Assembly: GCA_007844125.1 (NCBI GenBank)
Contig: CM017556.1
Coordinates: 73,711,635 to 73,775,634 of the forward strand
Direction of reading: 5' to 3'
Origin: Sinonovacula constricta
Taxonomy: Eukaryota > Mollusca > Bivalvia > Cardiida > Solecurtidae
DNA: 64,000 nucleotides
Shown here: piece by piece, positions 10,301 to 20,600 of the stretch
How positions within the stretch are numbered: position 1 is the stretch's first letter
Layout: the number at the start of each line of letters is the position of its first letter
Notes under the pieces: generated by a model
What the model saw: only the letters and a program-made list of their open reading frames with translations
What the model was told of the DNA's origin: nothing
Databases searched by the model: none
Translations under genes and position numbers: made by a program

Positions 10301-12620
10301 GCTGATGGTAGATGGTGATTTATGTTTTGCTTACGTTTTATTGATGATAATGATGAATAATTCTTTGTTTCAGGTTTAATTAAGCTTATACTATCAGAAA
10401 ACATGATGAAATCAATAGTGGAAGTATGTAGAGTATTTGGAAATCTTACTCGACAGAAAGCTGTTAGAGACTATCTCCATAAAGAAAAAGGTAATTGCGG
10501 TAGTTTTCTTTATATTTCAGTTAGAAAAAAAAAGTGTGCTAGGATTAAAGATTGTACTTTTTTGGCTTATATAGTGTTTATGATTTTATTATAGTTTCAT
10601 TCAGTGGATCTCTTATTATATATTTGTACAGTCTTGTGTCCACTCCACTGAACAATGGCTATATAACAACATCTTGGGTCCTAAAACAAGTTTTGTAAGC
10701 CAGAAAAAGTGGCTAAACTGGTACTTTATTAAAAAAACAACATTTGGCATGTCACAGCCAGGGATTTAATCTGCTGCTGTCTAACCATACTGTCCTCTCC
10801 AATGGATGTCTTGTTATGTGGGTAACAGTTACATATACTCATGTAGTAAATATATGGGACAGTTTTATTCTTGATATTTCTGTCCTCTCCTGTGGATGTC
10901 CTGTTGTGTGGGAAACAGTTACATATACTCTTGTACGTAATGGGACACTTTATTCTGTTGTTACTTTCCTCGCCAGTGGATGTCCTGTTGATCACCCTGC
11001 TTGACTCGGGAGACAAGGAGGTGGTCTACATTGCCTGTGGGGTTCTAATCAACTTCATGGTAGATGAGGAGAAAAGGGCTGTCCTCAAGACAGAGGCTGG
11101 CATCACCAAGTAAGTAAAACACATCTTGAAAATAACTTTTGTTCTGCCATATATTAGAAAAATAGAATTAACTTATGATTAAGATGAAAATATTGGTATA
11201 TTTAAATCATTGTTACCAATTGATATATGTGGTTCTTTCACAGACAAAGAAATTTGAACATTTTGTTGAAAAAAGAACAGCAATAATGTGAGTATGTAAG
11301 ATATGTAAAAAGAGAAAGGACTTGGAAAAATACAAAGCATGTTAACATCAAGGAATAAGAAAATGTGTTATTTCCCTGCAGGTTAGTTGAAGTTTTACGT
11401 GACTTTGGTCGAGGAGACTGGGAGCTAGCGGCCATGGTGTGTCAGACACTGTGGAACTACAGCGGCAAGATTACCAGCAGCAATGCATGCTTTGGGGTCC
11501 ATGAGGCACAGGACCTTACAGAGATTCTTATAGATTTTCTAGGTATGCTCATTGTTACCTGATTAATGTTCATGTTTTGTTTGTTTTAGAAATACATCAG
11601 CACAATAATTATCGTCAATTTAGTGATAACTAATATTTCTAGTGGACCTCAGATACATGTCTGGGTAGAACCACTGGCACACAGCAGGCCAGCTGGTAGA
11701 TTTCCTCACATCAAGTTTTGGCCCAACTTGGACTCAAACAAACACAGTGAGAGTCTGAGCTGGAAACAATATCAACACATTCTAATACAACCTGAAAAGA
11801 TTCTGTGAAATGCTGTTAATTGATGTTCTATATCTATATGATAATTGTAGCATAACATTCCACTCATTATTACAAACATGTAATTTTCCACCTGAGCCAC
11901 ACTGCATGGGAGGCTATTTTTAAAAAAAGAAAAACCATGTGACTTAATTTTACGATCCTGTTATATCATCATCCAAGCAATCCACCCTGAGTGTGGTATC
12001 TTCTTTTAGCAGAAATCCCCATCATGTTTAATTGTATATTTGGCAAAATGAACATGTAAAGCATGTTTTTCATGATTTGCACTGTCTTACAATTGAGGTA
12101 GTCTTCAAAATCATCTTTAATTAGACTAAAACTTAAGTCTATGCAGAAATTATGCCAGTTTCCCCAAACGACGGTAAGTTGGTTTTTTACTGTATTTATT
12201 ATGTGCAAACCATCACATCTTATTTTTAAGAACAAAACAATATTGTTTTTTTTAACCAATGAGGTCATAATAAATTTTCAAAATTATAGAAGTTTAATAA
12301 ATGTTGTCAATTGTCAATATCTGCCTTTAAAAAATAACTTAGTAGTTTTCACATTGGATAATGAAATTGTTGATGCTTTAACGTTTCAATTTCACTACCA
12401 TGAAGGTATGCAGTCTTATATTGTTAAGCTTAACACTGATCTGTATCTGTCCCCAGACAAGGAAAGTGCCTTTGACCCAGACCTCTCTCAAATGGATGAA
12501 GACTTCCAGGATTACATCATGGAAACTTGGGAGACCCAGTTTTGTCCTGTAGCCGACCAACTTCTACAGCGGATAGAGAGCCATGGATCTGACTTCGAGG
12601 CATTGCCTATCTCATCATGA
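1353..12620 (+). CDS. ARMC2: ARMC2, armadillo repeat-containing protein 2 (5' partial, 16 exons)
   Basis: Exons: 1353-1548, 1897-2068, 2727-3001, 4588-4662, 4958-5133, 6185-6287, 6830-7002, 7843-8039, 8346-8445, 8635-8775, 9151-9340, 9892-10014, 10374-10490, 10977-11109, 11382-11542, 12457-12620. All have AG acceptors and GT donors, and phases match at every junction, giving 831 codons and a TGA at 12618. Recognisable vertebrate-like ARMC2 blocks are NLLNVCKLVFKVSRNEKND (exon 6), VVRVCFILGNMTAKN (exon 10), CINNLSYF (exon 12), CRVFGNLTRQKAVRDY (exon 13), ACGVLINFMVDEEKR (exon 14) and the C-terminal PVADQLLQRI. Exons 1-4 encode a low-complexity basic/acidic N-terminal region; exons 5-16 encode the ARM-repeat helices. 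Human ARMC2 is about 867 residues, and its conserved extreme N-terminal block is not found here, so at least one exon lies left of the window. In mammals and Chlamydomonas the protein is needed for sperm flagellum or axoneme assembly (radial spokes, central pair); that role here is by homology. Confidence 0.93.
2369..2690 (+). repeat. SINE family 1, near full length (ARMC2 intron 2)
   Basis: A tRNA-derived head carries a box A-like TAGTTCAATGGGT and box B-like AGGTTTGATCCTGG. It is followed by a body with GACATACCAAAGTCG and ATGGTAATGGTATAGCTCCC, ending around AAGCCCTACAGACAAACA. The body matches, on the opposite strand, the copy at 21626-21907 along its whole length. Its 3' end lies only about 36 bp before the acceptor of ARMC2 exon 3. 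Confidence 0.85.
2755..3000 (+). repeat. 51-nt coding tandem repeat in ARMC2 exon 3
   Basis: Five in-frame units begin at 2755, 2806, 2857, 2908 and 2959, exactly 51 nt (17 residues) apart. Each unit has the pattern GSGGTRRTPVREGEERE with variation and alternates basic and acidic residues. The last unit decays into GKRTSSAGSRS. I do not recall such a repeat in vertebrate ARMC2, so it looks like lineage-specific expansion in the disordered N-terminal region. Confidence 0.9.
3134..4463. mobile_element. pogo/Tigger-like DNA transposon (internally deleted)
   Basis: The element is bounded by perfect 12-bp terminal inverted repeats, CAGTCAAACCTG and CAGGTTTGACTG, flanked on both sides by TA (3132-3133 and 4464-4465), the target duplication of the Tc1/mariner superfamily. 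Subterminal copies of GGTGGTC or GACCACC occur at both ends. Inside, on the minus strand, is a remnant transposase reading frame. It lies in ARMC2 intron 3, between the exons ending at 3001 and starting at 4588. Confidence 0.9.
3619..3903 (-). pseudogene. Truncated pogo-type transposase, CENP-B-like N-terminal domain only
   Basis: An open frame from ATG at 3903 encodes about 94 residues. The first part (LTIDDRVQVVKLLNSGKSCR and AVASELGVRKTQIQNIAKRK) is the psq/CENP-B N-terminal helix-turn-helix typical of pogo, Tigger and jerky transposases. The frame continues to DLCYRWFLDATGRQVPVS, where the second HTH of such transposases begins, and then stops. No DDE catalytic domain follows within the element. 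This is either a non-autonomous deletion derivative or a small DNA-binding protein; the first is more likely. Confidence 0.8.
5252..5490 (+). repeat. SINE family 2 (ARMC2 intron 5)
   Basis: The tRNA-like head has a box A-type GGCTTAGTGGTAGAGG and a box B-type GGGATCGGTTCCCA. The body reads GGACTTAATGTGAAAAGGTC, then a TGGTGGTTCTGTAGACATTT segment. The body matches the minus-strand copies at 11640-11762 and 18200-18316. The end is an A-rich stretch near 5475. Confidence 0.8.
8577..8628. repeat. AT/GT-rich microsatellite abutting an ARMC2 acceptor
   Basis: An alternating TATACATATG-type tract runs up to about 6 bp before the AG acceptor of ARMC2 exon 10 (exon starts 8635). The usual pyrimidine tract is almost absent, with only TTTATGAATTTCAG left. 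Confidence 0.75.
10791..10991 (+). repeat. Tandem copies of the ARMC2 exon 14 acceptor edge
   Basis: A segment of the form TTCCTCNCCNNTGGATGTCC plus TGTTG occurs at about 10791, 10881 and 10965, with spacings of 90 and 84 bp. Only the third has an AG before TGGATGTCC and is the real splice acceptor (exon starts 10977). The first two have AA and TG there. The shared ACAGTTACATATACTC between units confirms tandem duplication of a roughly 90-bp unit. Confidence 0.85.
11640..11762 (-). repeat. SINE family 2, partial (ARMC2 intron 15)
   Basis: GTCTGGGTAGAACCAC, then a GGCCAGCTGG segment and an ACTTGGACTCAAAC box B remnant, match the copy at 18200-18316 and, reversed, the copy at 5252-5490. Degraded. 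Confidence 0.75.
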
Positions 12621-13390
12621 GCCCATCTTCATTGTCCAAACACCATGACTCCCACTATCACTTCCAGTCTCTGAGTTTCCTTGATCCAGGGATTCTTAAA
12701 TGCAATCCCAAGTTCATCAGGAGTCTGTCTGTGTTCTACCACCCTCCATTACTCACTTCCATGGTGATTGATTCCTTTCTAAGTGATAATTAAAAAAATG
12801 CCCATGGATCCAACATTGAAGAGGTGCCTACTTTGTTAGGAGTACATCTACAATGACACAAACTACCAGGTCGCTCTCTCCCATCATGATTACCATCATT
12901 GTATGGTGAGTTGCTTGACCCATGGATCCAACTTCAAGGCATTGCCATATATGTCATGACTCTGTCTGCATGCTATCAGCCACAAGACTCTCATCCATTG
13001 TGATCACCTTCATTCTGTGGTGAGTTGCTTGGCTCATGGATCCAACTTCAAGGCATTACCATGTAAGTCATGACTCTGTCTGCATGCTATCAGCCAACAA
13101 GACTCCCTTCCATTGTGATCAATTCAAGCCTGTGATGACTTTACAAGACCCACCAAGCTAACTTTGAGGCATTATCATCTTTGTATGAGTTTATAGTGTG
13201 GTCTATTCGCTCATTCCACACCCCCATAATGATGTATTCTGTGGTCATTTTTTTAGACTCACTGCTGCATAAGGCTTCATTAATCTCATTGAAAACAACT
13301 GTTCTGCCAAACTTGTATACAGATCAGTGGCACTGTTTTGTCAACTTCATTCATTTAAACATGTTTAAGGCATTGCCTTTTTTGTCCTGA
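12570..13390 (+). repeat. ~114-bp degenerate repeats spanning the ARMC2 stop codon and 3' UTR
   Basis: The last coding segment, CCATGGATCTGACTTCGAGG then CATTGCC (12581), recurs downstream of the stop as CCATGGATCCAACATTGAAG (12802), CCATGGATCCAACTTCAAGG (12920), TCATGGATCCAACTTCAAGG (13034), ACCAAGCTAACTTTGAGGC (13151) and a weaker ATGTTTAAGGCATTGCC (about 13361). A further degenerate unit aligns near 12673. The two best units share GACTCTGTCTGCATGCTATC and TCCATTGTGATCA with a 114-bp spacing. The coding C-terminus resembles vertebrate ARMC2 (IQRHHTFLEPLPIPSF), so the coding copy is the likely source. Confidence 0.85.
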
Positions 13391-15160
13391 ATCGGTTACC
13401 TTAATAATGCAGTGTTAAAGAAAGTATCCTCAATTCCCACACCCATTAACTAAGCCCCATGTACAAGATATAACCATCTAGTTCATTGCTAACTTTTGTT
13501 TGTTCGCAGCTCTCAAACCATTTGCAATTTTTTGGTTGCAGTTTTATAATATCAGATAAGGGTTGTATAAAATTAACAAAAAATAAAGAATCTTTATAAG
13601 CCAGTATGGCATTAACTTTAGAAATTCTCTCTATGACTAATAAAATTATTTGGAAAGTATTAAAGCATTGCTTAACTTTGAATGAATTAGAAAGACTAAC
13701 ATTTTTGACATTCTTGTAGAGTTTGTGGATTTTGTTTTGGGTGTAATAGTTTATGCTGCTTATCATTGTATAAAACAGTGTCCATAATGAATCCTGTATT
13801 TTTTTTTTATATTTTTGGTTTCCAAATTATTCTCAAAAGAGATCATCACTTTTGAAGAGAATTTTGCATATTTTATTACAATTTTGTTTTAATACATTCC
13901 AAAATGCTTTATTTTCTCTTGGGAAGATTTTTGCCTGCTCAGTGCATTGAAGATGATGATAACTGTAGTGTTAATATGTTCACTCTCTATTTGAATGCTT
14001 ATATATGCCCTATTTTGTTAATTTTGGTAACTTTACATCCGTAGAATGACTTACCGACATGTAGATTGAAGTATTTTTTATATGGGAATATGAAAGTGCT
14101 ACACCAATGTTTTTTATTAATAACTCTCCTATACATGTAGAATATGATGGCTCTTTTTTCTCATTAATGACATTTTTGCATAATAGCTAGCTTTTGTTGC
14201 ATTCTGCTAATTCTGTAACAGTTTAAATCCTCTATTACTAAGATACAAATTTTGTTCAAACTTTAGATGGTATGATGTATTTTGTTTTTTTGTGTGAGTG
14301 TGTGATGTTTGTGTATGTTGTTTTTTTATACAAAAAGTAAGCACCTGCTTTTCTGTGAAATTGTTCAATTTTACTGCACTGTTCCCAAAATTTATTTATC
14401 AGGATAAATTGTTGATTATTCCAGTTTTCTGTATGCATTATACACTGCCATTTACACAGTCATAACAGCTTTATTTGTATCAAACATTGGGACCAAGTAT
14501 GCATATTTTTTGTTTTTTTTGTTTTTTTTAAGCAAATAACACAACTCTGGTCACTTCTAAGTGTTTGCAAAGTTTTATATTTTATCAACAATATGTTACT
14601 TGTATGTTAACATTTTCTCTTTGAATTCTGAGCAATATAATTATACCTGCATCCTCAGAACTCCCACTCCATCCAGATAACGTATCAGATATCACTTGTC
14701 CTCCAATAACTTTAGTAGATACATCTTTTGGAAATATTTAGTTAAAAATACATTGTTTTTCTCTCAAGAAACAATTAGACTGAATTTGTTTTCTTTAAAA
14801 ATTAATTTGATTCTTTATCAAAAACTTGCTCGTGTTATTAAGGCAGATTCACCTGCCAAGTGATTTGAGACATTTAGTTCTTGCATTGTGTGTTATGAAG
14901 GCAGATTCTCCTGCCAAGTGATTTGAGACATCAAGTTCTTGCATTCTTTTCACTATCAAGAACTCGCACCAAAATCCAAGGATGTTGATATTTCATTGTT
15001 TAATGTAATTTATTTTGGCCTTTTATGCTAGTATTCCGTCCACATACATGTCATAACATTGATGTTATATATTGTTATAGTTATATTGTTTGTACATAGG
15101 TAAATTTTTGAATTTATTTATTATTGTGTGAAGATGAATTTTTGCATATGAAATTAAAAA
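13391..15160 (+). other. Probable ARMC2 3' UTR tail, then intergenic
   Basis: No ORF or gene is recognisable. The stretch is AT-rich. It holds AATAAA at 13582, a Pumilio-type TGTACATA near 15094, an AU-rich ATTTATTTATTATTG near 15112 and ATTAAA at 15153. These are all plausible 3'-UTR elements, but where the transcript ends cannot be read from the sequence alone. Confidence 0.4.
14840..14947. repeat. 58-bp direct tandem duplication
   Basis: AAGGCAGATTCACCTGCCAA (14840) and AAGGCAGATTCTCCTGCCAA (14898) each continue with GTGATTTGAGACAT and GTTCTTGCATT. Period is 58 bp and the copies are nearly identical. Each contains a small hairpin (GGCAG...CTGCC). Confidence 0.9.
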
Positions 15161-16205
15161 AACATAATTGACATTTGCCTTATGTTTCCTTTGTTTAGTT
15201 TTCATAAATTATTATTTGGCAAAACATACACTCCTATAGTCTCAGAACTTGATTTATATAACTATGGCTTAATTCACAATTGGTAGCTTTTTTGCAATAT
15301 TTGTAATTAACAAGGTTTTTGCTGAAATAATCTGATAACCCCACATCTGGGGCTGCTTACATAAGTAATCAACATTTCTATCTGGCTTGATTTCTTTACA
15401 CATCACTTCTCATTTAGCTATTATGTATAGAAGTTTAGTTTGTTACAAACCCTTAATATTCACATCATAATGTACAGTCAATATTAGTTATAAAATATGT
15501 TACCAATAGGCTTCTGTACACACATTTATATGTTGAGAAAAATATTTTGTGAAATTTCAAACATTTTATTCAGTTGCTTCAGATAAAATATATAAGCGAA
15601 TGGGATATAAATATGCCAATTAAGATGAAGTGAAAAGTATATCTTAAAGGCATCTCCAAAGGAATGTGGTATCCCACTGAGCCAGGCCCCGACCTACTGA
15701 GACCAGACCTGCTAATTGCTGGTCATCACTGCCGGGAGTCTTTAGCCAACATAGTACTAACAGTAAAACCTCTGATGGGTTAATGCAAAACTAAATTACC
15801 TGGTAGTATGGAAGTGAGACAGTAGGCTAGTTTTACACAAAGCCATAAACATTAATGTTAGTAATAATGTGGGTTGTTTATTGTAGGATCACTTACATAT
15901 TCTTTATTGCATTAATTACAAGGTGTCAATTTTGTAACTGCATGATTATGTATTTATTTCAGTTAAATATTTGATTTTGAAAATACATGACAGATACAAG
16001 TTTTAGTATTCAAAATGACTTAAAATGAGTCTGAAGGACATTATTCTGACAATGAATGACTTTTTAAATTGCTTTTGTTAGATACGTTTCGTTACATTTT
16101 ACAAATCAAAATAAAATATAACTTAAAATATATGAGAACTAAAAGAATGAAAGAAAGAAATAACAAAATCAACCGACAAAGTAAGGAAGAAAACAAATAA
16201 AGATT

Positions 16206-16217
16206 TATATATACGTA

Positions 16218-16249
<32 letters not shown>
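16206..16249. repeat. (AT)n microsatellite
   Basis: Alternating A and T, slightly interrupted at its left end. Confidence 0.9.
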
Positions 16250-16425
16250 GGATTGCGTAATTGGTATATTCATAACCGTTTCCTTTACAAACTGTGAATG
16301 ACTATGTTCAACCCCCAGATATAGCATACATACACTTGAATCTTGAACAATACCTGTGTGACAGACCGTGGCAGCCTGGCTTATCAGAAAACAGATGCCC
16401 TCACATGCTGGGTGGGGCAATAAAT

Positions 16426-16448
16426 GGGGGGGGGGGGGGGGGGGGGGG
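16426..16448. repeat. Poly-G run (23 G)
   Basis: Uninterrupted 23-base G homopolymer on the plus strand. Such tracts can form G-quadruplexes and are also length-unstable or prone to assembly error. Confidence 0.9.
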
Positions 16449-17242
16449 TCACTTATATAAGGATTTTGAGATGCCTTTAAACTTGAGCTGTTGTTAAGAT
16501 ACTGTATACAATTTATGTATGTATACACGTCTGGTAGAATATTTGTGTAAAAATCTGACCAGCATTTCACTTGGAAGGAATGTTTCAAAGGTGGTATCCA
16601 ACACTTTGCCAGAAACGGAACAGAATTGTAGAAAATACAAGGATGTAGTTAACTTGAAAGGGAAATGCAAAAGCCTACTTCCTGGGGTCCTAGTTTGTGT
16701 GGGAGCTGTCACTGCAACCATGACATCCTTTCCTTGTGTACACATCAAAGCTTTAAAGATTGGTACATAAAGAAAGGATTTTATTAGGCTTCAAGTCTTT
16801 TAATAAACACTTGTTTTGTTACAAAATGCTGTTGTGGAAATACAATATAGAATGTATTGCATTAGATGAGATTTGGACTCTAATGTACTGAGAGGGAGAG
16901 GGAGTCCAAGGTGTATCTTGAAGACAGACAAAAGATTAAGTATTTGATGGTACACAGTTTTGAGTAAAGATAAAAATCATCTCAATGGCACAACTGGTAA
17001 AGGAATCATTCCCAAATACCCACAGTGGTTTAACAGTGGTTTTGGGAGACATTTTAAATAACAAAGATTGCACTAGAAAGGTAGCAAGCCTCTTCTTGGA
17101 CGAATTTCAAAACATGTATCTAAGGTGTGCAATTTGTAATGAGTTAACAGCCAGCAAAATGTAAAAACTTGTCAATTTGTTGTTGGCATTTTTGCAGAGG
17201 AGAATAGGACAAAAAGGGAATAGACTTTGGCTTAAAAACGAT

Positions 17243-17252
17243 TTTATTTATT
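17243..17252 (-). promoter_or_regulatory. CCT2 polyadenylation signals
   Basis: Two overlapping AATAAA hexamers on the minus strand, 448-457 bases past the CCT2 stop. They are the first good signals I noticed downstream and would give a 3' UTR of about 470 nt. Inferred, without transcript evidence. Confidence 0.5.
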
Positions 17253-17699
17253 GTAGAAAATGCATGATTTCAAACAAAAGTCACTCACATATGAAAAATA
17301 TAAATAATAAAGCACATGAAAAAAAGACATGATACAAAATGTATGTGAGGTGAACACATAGACCATGTCAGAATATTGTTCATCTAAGCTCCAACAGCAT
17401 TCTTAAACATCACTTTAATGTATTGCATTCAAATGTGCAACATCTGAGACTTAAGATTCAATACTGATGTTTTATACATACAAAGAGGAATCTGAAAACT
17501 TCAAATGTATCATGAAATTGATGTTTAGATGTATAAATACACATCTTTCCTTGAATTTTGTATTTAGTCTTTTAGACTGAGTAATTTGAATTGTCTTCTA
17601 GACGAATCATAACATAGTTACTTTCAGTTAAGCAACTTAAAAAATTCATAGCAGTCATCAAATATTAAGTTAAACCTAACAGAAAGTAATTAGAAGATA

Positions 17700-20600
17700 T
17701 TAATGACATCTATCATCTGGATTTCTCTGTCGTGGTGCTGCCTTGACGATATTGTCTACACGAAGAACCATCTCAGCGGCCTCACTGGCACTCATTACGA
17801 CCTGTCGTTTCACCTGGAATGACTCTGTGATACCAAGAGCCTCCATGTCAGCTATCTCACCTTCATCCATGTCTGTAAAGAACAGAAAAATAATAATTTT
17901 AACAAACAAATGTTTTATAAATTAGAAATGTAGGTGATTTTGAATTGTAGGATTAATATTTGCTCCCTGACTGAAGTTAAGTTTTCTCATTTGTGATATA
18001 TGCATTTCAATTTTCACACAAATAATATACCCCAAAATCTTTTTTTAAAAATAAAACAAGACATATTTTAGTAAAGCAGTCCATGGTACATAATCTGAAT
18101 AACTAAATATGAATTTACAGTTTTTTTTTGGTTAATGAAATACATTTCAGCGATCAATTATGATCATTACAGCAACATCCAACTTTTTGGCAGAGAAAGA
18201 CCTCACCCAGATTAATGTCTGGGTAGAACCACCTGAGCACCGCAAGTCAGCTGGAAGACCTCATATTAAGTCATTCGCCCTGAACAGGACTTGAATCCAG
18301 GCGGTGAGAGGCTGAATTAATAGCAACATGATATGGGTTGTTTATCATGTTTATAAACAAGAAGGCTTATGTGGAATAACTTTTTTTAAAGAAACTACAT
18401 ACTTATTCCCCAAGACTGTTTGCCTTCTGTGTGTACGGCTCTGAGTTCTGAGATCAGCTGTGCGCTGTCGTATCCAGCATTGTCAGCCATAATGGCAGGG
18501 AGCTGAAAAAATATGCTGGATTGTTAGGCTAATAAATGTTTATTTGTCAGCATAAAAAAGAAAAAGAGTATCTATCTCAGAAAATTGATTTATCACTCAT
18601 TGTTCCTTTTTTTTCAATTATCTATAGTCAAAACCATAAAACATGTCTCAAGGTACTCTCTTGGGAGTTCAGTATTTACAATATCTTGATTAATCACAAA
18701 ATCATTTCTTTTTAATATTATGCACCTTACAAAATCTTGTCTAGTAAAACACACACACACACACACAAAGTACCTTATCACTAAAAGAGATTAATTACTT
18801 AAAAGAACCTCAATAAAAAACAAGAATTATAATTCAAGAGGATGAATATCCTCAGATATTGACTGGCCCGTTAATCTAGTATTCAGTTAATATTACAAAG
18901 GGTTCATAACCCAGTTAAAATTAAAAGCCAGTCATAATGTGCCAAGAACATGCTAAACATGGCTTAGAACAGTTCTGTAACATTTCATCAGACTTGCTGA
19001 GATATTACTCTGACAAATCTTGTTTACAGACTTACAGAAGATTTGGGCTCCAATATAGCCCCACTATCCTTCTTATTTGGGGCTACAAGAAATAACAAGT
19101 AAACAATTGAGTGCATTCCTCTAAAGTTGCTTACATTTCTCAGGGCCTTCGCAAAGGACTCCATGGCAACAGCCTCCTTGCCCGGTGTTTTTTCCATCAA
19201 CTTTGACACAGCATCAGCCATCAACATCTCAGCAGATCCTATCATAGATTAAAGTATATTTTATGAAAAACATCTTGAAAGAATATAAACAGTAATAAAA
19301 CAAAAAGTCTTCATCTTTATTTTTTAACGTAATAGCAACAGACTTAGGAAAAATAATTTTAAAATATGACCAAACATTGTAAATAAAACAAGATAAAGAA
19401 CTTGAATTCTACCATATGCTTGTAAAATTACAGCTTTTTTGCTTCTGGAAAAGAAATCAATTCAGCAATTATTTTTTAATAATTAAATTACTCTTGTAAT
19501 ACCGGTTAAGTCAGTACATATTTCTACTATTCTAAAAGATTGATACCAAACTTACCACCACCAAAGACAGTCTTTGTCTCCTTGACAGTCTGAGTGAGGA
19601 CACAGAGGGCATCATGCAGAGATCTCTCGGCTTCATCCAGGATCTGCTGGGTGGCACCCCGTAACACAACTGTACATGCCTCTCCCATTTTCACACCTGT
19701 CAGACAATAATCAAATAATGGAATCTTTAACTTACAATATCTTTTTTTCTACATAGAGTTCTTGCTTTACAAAAATTGCCACACCTAATCAGACAACATT
19801 TACATGTAGCGGTGTAAGTAATGTACAACTTCTAAAAGCTAAACTTCAGTGATACAGTAGTTTCCTATTTTTCTTGGCATATTTCACACATTTAGATATA
19901 ATAAGAGAATCAAACAAAAAATGTGAAATGTCCTCTGACAACATTTCATTATGCAGCCAGAATTTATATGCACAATAATGGAAGGAAAAAAAGATAAAAG
20001 TCAACAGATATTTTCAATAACAGCTATTACTAAAATCAAATTTTAAGAAAAAAATCAACAGCACAAGAACATTTATAGACAGTGTGCTCCACTTCTCTGT
20101 GTGGGTTAGTATAATAAAAAATTATATGTCGAAAAAAGGGCACAACTCTGCCAAACTGTTGGAAATATGTTCTGCTTGAAATGAAGAAGTTTGAAGCCGA
20201 TATCTTGAAGTTTTTCAGGAAAGGACAAAATAAATAAATAAATCACATAACATCAATGAGAGATGCATAACAAAAAGCTCAACTTTTTTTTATTTTGTTG
20301 AAATGTGACCTAAAAAGAGACATTTCAACTTCAAGAACAGCCACTAAAAGTACCTGAGAATTTCAAAAGTTTATCCTCTCCAATCATAATCTCTTCAATA
20401 AGGTCACACTGACCAAGCTTGGCACCCTCAGGGTTGTCAAATGTGGAATAGATCTCACTACCTATAAAGGAAAACACACATCATTGATTTATTATTGTTT
20501 TTACTTTCATCATTTACATATTATCTCTTGAAGAGTTGGGGAATTTATACAGAAAAAGCACGAGAAATATACATACAAGAAAATATAGAATAGAAAAAGA

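Larger units (their letters stand above)
15161..17242. other. Intergenic spacer between convergent ARMC2 and CCT2
   Basis: It holds an (AT)n tract at 16206-16249 and a 23-base G run at 16426-16448, with no recognisable gene. Short open frames around 16494-16770 on both strands resemble nothing I know and lack coding features. Confidence 0.5.

Noticed and set aside
12141..12456. Reading ARMC2 exon 16 as starting at 12141
   Set aside because: The open frame continues upstream by chance, but the acceptor CCCCAG at 12455-12456 gives correct phase with exon 15 and the conserved C-terminal sequence.
16294..16770. Several ORFs of 67-127 codons on both strands between the two genes
   Set aside because: They include poly-G or AT tracts, overlap one another on opposite strands and show no recognisable domain or splice context.
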